A program made the position numbers and the translations under genes. A DNA stretch of 52,742 bases from the NCBI RefSeq assembly GCF_030411955.1, contig NZ_JASNRA010000028.1, positions 12,304-65,045 of the forward strand, in the 5' to 3' direction. The notes under the pieces are model-generated. The model had not been told where the DNA came from and made no database searches. It worked only from the letters and a program-made list of their open reading frames with translations. Of the stretch, positions 45,928 through 52,742 are shown piece by piece. This DNA comes from Massilia sp. YIM B02443 (GTDB taxonomy: Bacteria > Pseudomonadota > Gammaproteobacteria > Burkholderiales > Burkholderiaceae_D). Each line of letters begins with the position of its first letter. Position 1 is the first letter of the stretch.

Positions 45928-46719
45928 ATGCGCCGCCTTCACGCCATCGCCATCGCCGCCCTGCTCGGCTGCGGCCTGCCGGTTGCCGGCATGGCCGCCG
46001 ACAGCAAGCCGGACAGCCCGGAGGAAATCAAGGTCAACGCCCTGCGCAACCCGGAAGTGCGCAAGTACGAGGCCATTGTCGCCGGGCTGGACGCCTTCGA
46101 CCAGCACCACGCCATGGCGCCCAAGGTCGAAACCCTGCGCTTCCGGGTGTCGCCGCGCAACGGCGCCGACAAGGCGACGCTGCCGACGGCGCGCCTGGGC
46201 GGCGAGGACGGCTTCAACCTGCCGCTGGCGGTCGACCTTGATGGCATGTTCACGGTGCCGCGCAGCGAGGCGGCGCTCGCGGCGCGCAGCGAACTGGTGC
46301 TGAACCAGAAACGGCGCGACTTCCGCGTCAAGCCGATCGTGCGCACGCCCGGCCTGCCCGACAACGTGCGGCGCCTGGGCGACCTGCGCCTGGAGTGCCG
46401 GGTCGAAGTGGCGATCATCAAGGAAGAGATTCCGCTGTGGGTGGTGCTGGCGGCGAACACGCTGCTGCGCACGCGTGACTGGTGCGGCTTCACGTTCGAA
46501 GGCCAGAGCGGATTCACGTTCAGGCATGAGCGCACGCTGCATGGCGCCGTGCTGGTCGATGGCAACCGCAGCGCCCTGCTGGAAACCGAAGGCAAGGGTT
46601 TCCGGGTGCCGCTCGGGAACACCAGCTGGAGCGACGATGCCTTGATCGAGCTCCAGCTGGAACCGTCGCCCGAGCCTGTTACTGGAACTGCTGGCGAAAC
46701 GCCTCGAACTGCACCTTGA
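45928..46719 (+). CDS. Exported protein of unknown function, last gene of the ABC operon
   Basis: A 263-residue protein with a signal peptide (MRRLHAIAIAALLGCGLPVAGMA). The mature part looks beta-rich and carries two Cys (LECRV, DWCGF) that could form a disulfide; no family is recognised. It starts five bases after the permease stop, so it belongs to the operon and may act with the exporter in the periplasm. The last 14 residues (VTGTAGETPRTAP region) are read antisense through the end of yceH: the two converging genes overlap by 41 bp, which suggests that an earlier stop was lost. Confidence 0.7.
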   Translation: MRRLHAIAIAALLGCGLPVAGMAADSKPDSPEEIKVNALRNPEVRKYEAIVAGLDAFDQHHAMAPKVETLRFRVSPRNGADKATLPTARLGGEDGFNLPLAVDLDGMFTVPRSEAALAARSELVLNQKRRDFRVKPIVRTPGLPDNVRRLGDLRLECRVEVAIIKEEIPLWVVLAANTLLRTRDWCGFTFEGQSGFTFRHERTLHGAVLVDGNRSALLETEGKGFRVPLGNTSWSDDALIELQLEPSPEPVTGTAGETPRTAP

Positions 46720-47368
46720 GCTCTTCCAGTTCGCCGCGCAGGGAGGCGACTTCCTGCTCCAGCTGCTGCACGCGGGCGCCCTGGGTCAGGCCGCCGCTGG
46801 CGCCGGAGGCGTTTTGTTCGCTGCCGGCGACGATCGTGATCTCGCCGCCCAGCAGCTGGCCGTAGCGCGATTCCTTGGCGCCCGGCGCACGGTCCAGCTT
46901 GGCGACCAGCGGCGGGTATTTGTCGATCAGGAACTGCAGCGCGTTCTCGACGTCCTGCACCGTCTTGAATTCGTGCAGGCGGCCGGTGCGGGTGCGGATC
47001 TCGCCGGCGGTCTGCAGGCCGCGCAGCATCAGGATCGTCAGCACGGCCAGCTTGTCCTGTTCCAGCGTCCACTTGATGCGCATGCGGTGCTCGTACTTCA
47101 CCACGCGCGCGCCGGCCTGCGAGATGGCGTTCACCAGCTTGCGTTCCGTCAGGCGCTGCAGCGTGTCGAGCACGGTGTCCTCGCCCAGCTGCATCACCGG
47201 ATCGCGGCTCGACAGCTGGTTGCAGCCGTTCACGATCGCGTTCAGCGACATCGGATAGTTGTCGGGCGTCAGCGCTTCCTTTTCGGCCAGCACGGCCAGT
47301 ACGCGCAGCTCGACCGGGTCCAGCACGGCTGCGGTGTCGTGTGCGCCGCCAGTCGTTTCATTCGTCAT
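46679..47368 (-). CDS. yceH: YceH-family protein (DUF480)
   Basis: A 229-residue protein of the DUF480 family, built of two winged-helix domains: LDPVELRVLAVLAEKEALTPDNYPMSLNAIVNGCNQLSSRDPV at the N-terminus and LTILMLRGLQTAGEIRTRTGRLHEF in the middle. A C-terminal coiled coil follows (VQQLEQEVASLRGELEELKVQFEAFRQQF). The molecular function is not established. It starts eight bases after cysE and so is probably in its operon. Its end overlaps the convergent gene by 41 bp. Confidence 0.92.
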   Translation of the reverse strand: MTNETTGGAHDTAAVLDPVELRVLAVLAEKEALTPDNYPMSLNAIVNGCNQLSSRDPVMQLGEDTVLDTLQRLTERKLVNAISQAGARVVKYEHRMRIKWTLEQDKLAVLTILMLRGLQTAGEIRTRTGRLHEFKTVQDVENALQFLIDKYPPLVAKLDRAPGAKESRYGQLLGGEITIVAGSEQNASGASGGLTQGARVQQLEQEVASLRGELEELKVQFEAFRQQFQ

Positions 47369-47376
47369 GCGATTCC

Positions 47377-48117
47377 TTAATCCACCAAGCGGTTGAGTTG
47401 TTCCGAGTCGAGTTTATCACCCTCCTGCATGCTCGGGCAGCACAGGCCGGCCGCCTTGACGACGGCGGTGAGGCGTTCGATCTGCTCGTCCTGGCGCGCG
47501 GCGTGGTCGATCAGGCCGCGCAGGGCTTTCGACAGCGGGTCGTCGCCGTTCGGCGTGACGCCATAGGCGGCGAACATGCGCGCGCTGCGCGACTGGTCTT
47601 CCTTGCGGATCATGTGGGCCGGATTGCCGACCGCGGTGGCGCCGGCCGGGACCGGTTTGACGACCACGGCGTTGGAGCCGATCTTGGCGTATTCGCCGAC
47701 CGTGAACGCACCCAGCACCTGGGCGCCGGCGCCGACGATCACGCCGCGCTCGAGCGTCGGGTGGCGCTTGGTGCCGGCCACCAGCGTGGTGCCGCCCAGG
47801 GTCACGCCCTGGTAGATGGTGCAATCGTCGCCGATCACGGCGGTTTCACCGATCACCACGCCGAAACCGTGGTCGATGAAGACGCGCCGGCCGATGGTGG
47901 CGCCAGGGTGGATTTCGATGCCGGTCAACACGCGCGCCAGCATCGAGATGAAGCGGCCGAGCCACTTCAGGTTGAGGCGCCAGCAGGCGTGCGCCCAGCC
48001 GTGCATGATGACCGCGTGCAGTCCGGGGTAGCAGGTCAGCACTTCCCAGCCATTGCGGGCGGCGGGGTCGCGCTCGATGATGCTGCGGATGTCTTCGCGG
48101 AGTCGGGAGAAAAACAT
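47377..48117 (-). CDS. cysE: Serine O-acetyltransferase
   Basis: A 246-residue enzyme making O-acetylserine for cysteine synthesis. The N-terminal helical domain is short (MFFSRLREDIRSIIERDPAARNGWEVLTCYPG), followed by the left-handed beta-helix of hexapeptide repeats (IEIHPGATIGRRVFIDHGFGVVIGE, with the catalytic His/Asp pair, and YQGVTLGGT). The C-terminus is extended by about 60 residues beyond the family core and ends QLNRLVD instead of the usual inhibitory Ile, so feedback by cysteine may differ. The ATG at 48115–48117 is the normal start. Confidence 0.93.
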   Translation of the reverse strand: MFFSRLREDIRSIIERDPAARNGWEVLTCYPGLHAVIMHGWAHACWRLNLKWLGRFISMLARVLTGIEIHPGATIGRRVFIDHGFGVVIGETAVIGDDCTIYQGVTLGGTTLVAGTKRHPTLERGVIVGAGAQVLGAFTVGEYAKIGSNAVVVKPVPAGATAVGNPAHMIRKEDQSRSARMFAAYGVTPNGDDPLSKALRGLIDHAARQDEQIERLTAVVKAAGLCCPSMQEGDKLDSEQLNRLVD

Positions 48118-48199
48118 GGTGGTACTCAATGTAGAACGGCGTTCATGGTAGCCGATCCGGGGCAGGATTGCTTGCGAAAGCGATAAAACGGGAGGACCG

Positions 48200-48248
48200 C
48201 CCGGCGGGCGCCGGGACGGTTGCTGCAGCGCCGCGGACGCGGCGCTGC
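48200..48248 (-). terminator. Tandem hairpins after rlmB
   Basis: Two GC-rich hairpins: a perfect 11-bp stem at 48225–48248 (GCAGCGCCGCG/CGCGGCGCTGC) and a 7-bp stem at 48200–48215 (CCCGGCG/CGCCGGG). On the minus strand a short TTTTA follows about ten bases on. They probably separate rlmB from cysE. Confidence 0.5.
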
Positions 48249-48280
48249 GGATAACGACGACCAACTACAGCAACAACAAA

Positions 48281-49024
48281 TCAGCCTTCGCGCGCGATGC
48301 GCTGGCGGCGCGCTTCGTACAGGCACACGCCCGACGCCACCGACACGTTCAGGCTCTCGACCGAACCGAACATCGGAATGCTGACCAGCACGTCGCAGGT
48401 CTCGCGCGTCAGGCGGCGCATGCCCTCGCCTTCCGAGCCCATCACCAGCGCCGCCGGGCCGGTGAAGTCGGCTTCGTACAGGCCGCGGTCGGCGTCGTCC
48501 GAGGTGCCGATCAGGAGGATGTCGCGTTCCTTCAGCTCGCGCATGGTGCGCGCCAGGTTGGTGACGGTGATGTAAGGGACGGTCTCGGCCGCGCCGCTGG
48601 CGACCTTGGCGGCGGTGGCGTTCAGGCCGACCGCGCGGTCTTTCGGCACGATCACCGCGTGCGCGCCGACGCCGTCGGCCACGCGCAGGCAGGCGCCCAG
48701 GTTGTGCGGATCGGTGATGCCGTCCAGGATCAAGAGCAGCGGCGGGCCCTCGATCGCATCGAGCAGCTCGTCCAGGTTGCGCGCCAGCGCCAGCTGGCTG
48801 GCGAAGGCGATCACGCCCTGGTGGCGGCGGGTGCCGGTGATCTTGTCGAGGCGCGCGGCATCGACCGGCATCACGCGCACGCCAGCCGACTTGGCGTTGG
48901 CGATCAGGTCCTGCATACGGCGGTCGTTGCGCTCGGCGTCGACAAAGATCTCTTCCACCGATTGGGCTTCGTGGCGCAGTCGCGAGGTGACCGCGTGGAA
49001 GCCGAAAATCATTTTATTCTTCAT
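48281..49024 (-). CDS. rlmB: 23S rRNA (guanosine-2251-2'-O)-methyltransferase
   Basis: A 247-residue SpoU-family (trefoil-knot) methyltransferase modifying G2251 in the peptidyl-transferase region of 23S rRNA. The substrate-binding N-domain (IFGFHAVTSRLRHEAQSVEEIFVDAERNDRR is its extent) is followed by the knot motifs LILDGITDPHNLGACLRVADG, ALVMGSEGEGMRRLTRETCD and PMFGSVESLNVSVASGVCLYEA. It starts 15 bases after rnr; the rnr–rlmB pair is common in proteobacteria. Confidence 0.96.
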   Translation of the reverse strand: MKNKMIFGFHAVTSRLRHEAQSVEEIFVDAERNDRRMQDLIANAKSAGVRVMPVDAARLDKITGTRRHQGVIAFASQLALARNLDELLDAIEGPPLLLILDGITDPHNLGACLRVADGVGAHAVIVPKDRAVGLNATAAKVASGAAETVPYITVTNLARTMRELKERDILLIGTSDDADRGLYEADFTGPAALVMGSEGEGMRRLTRETCDVLVSIPMFGSVESLNVSVASGVCLYEARRQRIAREG

Positions 49025-49039
49025 GCTGTACTTCTTCTC

Positions 49040-52000
49040 TTACTTCTTCTTGCTGGTTTTGGACGCGGTTTTGGCCGCGATGGGTGCGTCTTCTTTGGCG
49101 ACGTCTTTCTTGGCCGCTGCCTTGCGTGGCGCGGCTGCTTTTTTGGCTGGAGCCTTGGCCGCTACTTTGGCCGGGTTGTCCACGGCGAACATGACCGGCT
49201 CCGGCGCGACCGGCTTGGCTGCAGCTTTCGCAGCCGCCTTCTTGGCTGCGGTCTTGGCAGGCGCTTTCGCTGCCGCCTTGGCTGCAGTCTTGGCCGGTGC
49301 TTTGGCTGGTGCCTCGACAGGTGCTTCGACCGGCGCTTCCGCTGCCGGTTTGGCTGCCCGCTTCGCTGCCGGCTTTGCTGCTGCCTTGGTTGCCACTTTC
49401 GCTGCCGGCTTGGCTGCTGGTTCCGCTACCGGTTCGGCCACGGCTTTCGCTGCACGCTTGGCGGCCGGCCTGGCCGCCGCCTTGACGGCGACTGGCTCGA
49501 CCACCGGCGCTGCGACCGGTGCCGCAACTGGCGCCTCGATCGCGCTGGCGACCGGCTTCTTGGCGGCGCGCGGCTTGCGTGCCGGCTTCACCGGAGCCTC
49601 GTTTGGCGCCGCCTCGACAACGACTGGCGCTGGTGCCGGTGCTGGCGCCGGCGCAGCAACCGGCGCCGGCGCTGCAGCCGGAGCCTGCACCTGCGCCGCA
49701 TTCGCACGCTCTTCAGCCCGCGCCTTGGCACGTGCTTTACGCGACTTCGGCTTGGCAGCCTGGGTCGGTTCCAGGGTGTCTTGCACCACCTGACGCGCAC
49801 GCTCGATCGGCGACGGCACCGCAGCCAGCGTGGTCGGTGCCGCTACCGGCACCGGCGAGCTGCCGAAGCGGGCGCCATTGTCCTGGCCGTTCTTGTTGCG
49901 CTTGCCGCCGCGACGGTTGCGCTTCGATTCGCGCTTTTCTTCACGCTTGTCGTCACGTTTTTCGAAACGTGGCTCATCGCGCTTCTGGCCGTTCTTCTGG
50001 CCATTCGCACGCGCGCCATTGCGGCCGGCGCCATTGCGCTCCTCGCCAACAGCGGCGCTGTCGCTGGAAGCCAGCACCAGGTCGATCTTGCGCGCCTCCA
50101 GGTCGACCTTGGCCACCTTGACGGTGACGCGGTCGGTCAGGCCGTAGCGCTGGCCGGTGCGTTCGCCGCGCAGCTCGTGGCGCGCTTCGTCGTACTGGAA
50201 GTAATCCTGGCCCAGCTCGGTGATGTGCACCAAGCCCTCGACGAACAGCTCGTCGAGCTGCACGAAGATGCCGAAGGTGGTCACGCCGGCCACGGTGCCA
50301 GTGAATTCCTCGCCCAGTTTATCTTGCATGAAGAAGCACTTGAGCCAGTTCTCGACGTCACGCGAGGCTTCGTCGGCGCGGCGCTCGTTCGCCGAGCAGT
50401 GCACGCCGAGCGCGTCCCAGATGGTCAGGTCCTTCTCGCTCTTCTGCGGCTTGCCGTCCGCGCGGTCCTTGGCGGCCTGCTTGCGCGCCGAATTCGATTG
50501 GGTCGTGTTGAGCTTGCCCAGCTCGATGCCCTTCGGCTCGTAGCGCTTGCCCTGCAGGATCGCCTTGATCGCACGGTGGGTCAGAAGATCAGGATAGCGG
50601 CGGATCGGGCTGGTGAAGTGGGCATAGGCCTCGTACGCCAGGCCGAAGTGGCCGACGTTGTCCGGGCTGTACACCGCCTGCTGCATCGAACGCAGCAGCA
50701 TGGTCTGCAGCAGCGTCGCGTCCGGACGCTCGCGGATCTCTTTCATGACCGCAGCATAGTCGCGCGCAGTCGGCTTGTTGCCGCCGCCCAGGTTCAAGCC
50801 CACCAGTTTCAGGAAGGTGCGCAGCTGGTTCAGCTTTTCTTCGGTCGGCGTGGCGTGCACGCGGAAGGTGCCCGGATGCTTGTGACGCAGCAGGAAGTCC
50901 GCCGCGCACACGTTGGCGGCCAGCATGCATTCTTCGATCAGGCGGTGCGCATCGTTGCGGGTGCGCGGGATGATCTTTTCGATCTTGCCGAGAGGATTGC
51001 AGACGATATACGTTTCGGTGGTCTCGAAGTCGATCGCACCGCGCTCCTGGCGCGCCTTGAGCAGCGAACGGAACGCTTCGTTCAGGTTCAGCAGGTGCGG
51101 CACGATGCCCGGACGCTGCGCGGCTTCTTCGCCATCGGTGTCGGCCAGGATGTCGGCTACCTGGTTGTAGGTCAGGCGCGCGGCCGAGTGCATCACGGCC
51201 GGATAGAACTGGTAGGCCACCACTTCGCCGTCGCTTGTTACGACCATGTCGCACACCAGGCAGCAGCGGTCCACCGCCGGGTTCAGCGAGCACAGGCCGT
51301 TGGACAGCTTCTCGGGCAGCATCGGGATCACGCGGCGCGGGAAGTACACAGAGGTGCTGCGCTCGATCGCATCGGTGTCGAGCGCATCGTTCGGTTTCAC
51401 GTAGTGGCTGACGTCGGCGATCGCCACCAGCAGGCGGTAGCCGCGGCCAGTGTCGAGCTCGACCGGTTCGCAGTAGACCGCATCGTCGAAGTCGCGCGCG
51501 TCTTCGCCGTCGATGGTGACCAGCGGCACGTCGCGCAGGTCGACGCGGTCCGCCAGGTCGGCGTCGATCACTTCGTTGGGCAGGCGCCCGGCCTGCTTGA
51601 GTGCCGGCGGCGAGAACACGTGCGGCACGCCGAACTTGCGCACCGCGATTTCGATTTCCATGCCCGGGTCGTCCAGCTCGCCAAGCACTTCGACGATGCG
51701 GCCGGTCGGCTGCTGGAAGCGGCCGGGCTGTTCGATCAGCTCGACGCTGACCACCTGCCCCGCGCGCGCCTTGCCGGGCGAGCCGACCACCAGGATGTCC
51801 TGGCTGATGCGCTGGTCTTCCGGCGACACGATCCACACCCCGCCTTCATTGAGCAGGCGGCCGATGATGTGGGTGTTGGCGCGCTCGACCACTTCGACGA
51901 TCGAGCCTTCGAGGCGGCCGCGGCGGTCGGTACCGGTGACGCGCGCCATCACGCGGTCGCCGTTGAGCACTTTCTGCATCTCGCGGTCGGACAGGAACAG

Positions 52001-52288
52001 GTCGGGGCTGGCGTCGTCCGGGATCACGAACCCAAAACCGTCGCGATGCGCGCTGACGCGCCCGGCGATGAAGCCGGAATGGTCGGCCAGCTGGTAGGTG
52101 CCGCTGCGGTCGGAACGGATCTGCCCGTCACGCTCCATGGCGTTCAGGCGACGGCCGAGTACTTCCTGCGCGGCAGGCTTGACCTTCAGGGCACGCGCCA
52201 CGGCGGCCGCATCGAGCGGGCTGCTGGCATCGCGGAAGACGGCGAGGATTTCCTCGCGGCTTGGAATGGTATGAGTAGGTTGCTTCAA
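49040..52288 (-). CDS. rnr: Ribonuclease R with a very long Ala/Lys-rich C-terminal tail
   Basis: A 1082-residue 3'-5' exoribonuclease that degrades structured RNA. Order: N-terminal helix-turn-helix, two cold-shock domains, RNB catalytic domain with DGEDARDFDDAVY, and an S1 domain ending near residue 737. E. coli RNase R has about 813 residues. Here the tail is about 340 residues: first a Lys/Arg/Gly-rich part (EKRDDKREEKRESKRNRRGG), then Ala/Pro-rich and PAKKAA-like repeats recalling histone H1 or AlgP tails. The start is TTG (52286–52288); no ATG precedes the first domain, so initiation should be weak. Confidence 0.94.
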   Translation of the reverse strand: MKQPTHTIPSREEILAVFRDASSPLDAAAVARALKVKPAAQEVLGRRLNAMERDGQIRSDRSGTYQLADHSGFIAGRVSAHRDGFGFVIPDDASPDLFLSDREMQKVLNGDRVMARVTGTDRRGRLEGSIVEVVERANTHIIGRLLNEGGVWIVSPEDQRISQDILVVGSPGKARAGQVVSVELIEQPGRFQQPTGRIVEVLGELDDPGMEIEIAVRKFGVPHVFSPPALKQAGRLPNEVIDADLADRVDLRDVPLVTIDGEDARDFDDAVYCEPVELDTGRGYRLLVAIADVSHYVKPNDALDTDAIERSTSVYFPRRVIPMLPEKLSNGLCSLNPAVDRCCLVCDMVVTSDGEVVAYQFYPAVMHSAARLTYNQVADILADTDGEEAAQRPGIVPHLLNLNEAFRSLLKARQERGAIDFETTETYIVCNPLGKIEKIIPRTRNDAHRLIEECMLAANVCAADFLLRHKHPGTFRVHATPTEEKLNQLRTFLKLVGLNLGGGNKPTARDYAAVMKEIRERPDATLLQTMLLRSMQQAVYSPDNVGHFGLAYEAYAHFTSPIRRYPDLLTHRAIKAILQGKRYEPKGIELGKLNTTQSNSARKQAAKDRADGKPQKSEKDLTIWDALGVHCSANERRADEASRDVENWLKCFFMQDKLGEEFTGTVAGVTTFGIFVQLDELFVEGLVHITELGQDYFQYDEARHELRGERTGQRYGLTDRVTVKVAKVDLEARKIDLVLASSDSAAVGEERNGAGRNGARANGQKNGQKRDEPRFEKRDDKREEKRESKRNRRGGKRNKNGQDNGARFGSSPVPVAAPTTLAAVPSPIERARQVVQDTLEPTQAAKPKSRKARAKARAEERANAAQVQAPAAAPAPVAAPAPAPAPAPVVVEAAPNEAPVKPARKPRAAKKPVASAIEAPVAAPVAAPVVEPVAVKAAARPAAKRAAKAVAEPVAEPAAKPAAKVATKAAAKPAAKRAAKPAAEAPVEAPVEAPAKAPAKTAAKAAAKAPAKTAAKKAAAKAAAKPVAPEPVMFAVDNPAKVAAKAPAKKAAAPRKAAAKKDVAKEDAPIAAKTASKTSKKK

Positions 52289-52705
52289 ATCGATTCTTTT
52301 TTCTTGTGGCCGTTAATTCGGCTGCGTTAAGTCGCAGCACTAAATGGCTGCGGTTCCATGTTCATGAATGGCGGTCGGCTTGCTCGCCATACATGAGGGA
52401 GCGCCTGCGCCAGGCTTGATTGACACCTTGACAGGCGTAGTGTAACGGAGGTCTATCAGATTCGCCTAACGTGGCGTGCTCGCGGTCGTACAGCGCGTCG
52501 CCGACCCGTTCCCGTCATGAACTTCACGTTGGGTCTTTGACTATTGAAAATCATCCGCTATAATCTCGGTCTCTTCAGCAACGGTGGCAACATCGAAGCG
52601 AGGAAAACTGCAGTAACAGGCAGTGCGTTGACCGCGATGAGCGACGAATGTTGATCTAGCGGAAAATGTCAAAGCCTGATATTTTAGCAGAGTTGATACG
52701 GCAGT
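52289..52705. other. Intergenic region between rnr and tRNA-Leu
   Basis: 417 bp without a gene I can support; small frames here (such as one antisense to the tRNA promoter) have no ribosome binding site or similarity. It holds the tRNA-Leu promoter and, upstream on the plus strand, two overlapping TTGACA hexamers (52420–52425 and 52428–52433) with only poor −10 partners. Confidence 0.5.
52537..52564 (+). promoter_or_regulatory. Strong sigma-70 promoter ahead of tRNA-Leu
   Basis: TTGACT (52537–52542), a 16-bp spacer and a perfect TATAAT (52559–52564). Start expected near 52571, about 135 bases before the tRNA, so the transcript has a longer leader than that of tRNA-Ser. Confidence 0.8.
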
Positions 52706-52742
52706 GCCCACGTGGCGGAATTGGTAGACGCGCATGGTTCAG
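52706..52742 (+). tRNA. tRNA-Leu(CAG), 5' part, cut by the window end
   Basis: GCCCACGTGGCGGAATTGGTAGACGC gives a leucine-type acceptor strand and D-arm (over positions 52706–52731), then CATGG as the anticodon stem and TTCAG, where the loop reads TT-CAG. The anticodon is thus CAG, reading CUG. The variable arm, T-arm and acceptor 3' half lie outside the window. Confidence 0.85.

Noticed and set aside
49080..49720. Possible CRISPR or tandem-repeat array
   Set aside because: The short repeats are irregular, in frame and encode the Ala/Lys/Pro tail of RNase R; there is no constant repeat with unique spacers.
48659..52330. A 1223-codon open frame on the plus strand
   Set aside because: Antisense to rlmB and rnr. 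Its Leu/Arg/Cys-rich repeats come from the Ala/Lys repeat DNA of the RNase R tail.
52541..52735. A 64-codon frame on the minus strand near the window end
   Set aside because: It lies antisense across the tRNA-Leu promoter and tRNA itself and has no credible start signal or similarity.

Overview
The window is about 52.7 kb of GC-rich, gene-dense DNA from a betaproteobacterium. The gene content and protein sequences look most like Oxalobacteraceae (Massilia/Telluria/Duganella type). That placement is inferred from the blocks cysS–DNA glycosylase–accA–tilS–lysC–tRNA-Ser, ppiA–ppiB–lpxH and rnr–rlmB–cysE–yceH, from the carbohydrate-linked TonB receptor and from codon bias; no database was consulted. 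I see no transposase, integrase, CRISPR array, phage gene or attachment site, so this reads as ordinary chromosome with accessory metal and sugar modules.

Layout. 0–10.6 kb: a hemerythrin-like protein, an orphan histidine kinase, a type II NADH dehydrogenase, a LytS/LytTR two-component pair, a tiny lipoprotein, a DEAD-box helicase, a small membrane protein, a Pat-type protein acetyltransferase and a small hypothetical. 10.7–19.8 kb: a copper module with two small His-rich exported proteins, a TolC-family lipoprotein with a His-rich tail and a Tat-exported multicopper oxidase, followed by a convergent hybrid histidine kinase and the copper ATPase copA. The copA frame ends in a second metal-binding domain with its own ribosome binding site, so the gene probably also makes a free CopZ-like chaperone. 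copA has a CueR-type promoter placed so close to the start codon that its mRNA should be leaderless. 19.9–27.5 kb: a lipoprotein arylsulfotransferase, a GAF/PAS/GGDEF protein, an NTF2-like exported protein, a Fur-box-controlled DUF3649/PepSY/DUF3325 operon and Mn superoxide dismutase.

27.6–34.7 kb: a sugar-utilisation locus with a TonB-dependent receptor, a GH30 glycosidase and a LacI regulator in one operon, plus a second GH30 gene upstream. Four near-identical LacI-type operators stand before the two transcription units. 34.9–41.2 kb: tRNA-Ser(GCT) and housekeeping genes on the minus strand. 41.4–43.6 kb: two cyclophilins and lpxH, then a REP-like inverted repeat. 43.6–46.7 kb: a YtrA-type GntR regulator with a palindromic operator and a candidate 19-codon leader ORF, an ABC exporter and an exported protein of unknown function. 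46.7–52.3 kb: yceH, cysE, rlmB and an RNase R with a very long Ala/Lys-rich tail. The window ends inside a tRNA-Leu gene.

The points most worth a second look are the CopA–CopZ gene-within-a-gene, the probable leaderless copper transcripts, the LacI operator set and the regulatory region of the GntR/ABC operon.
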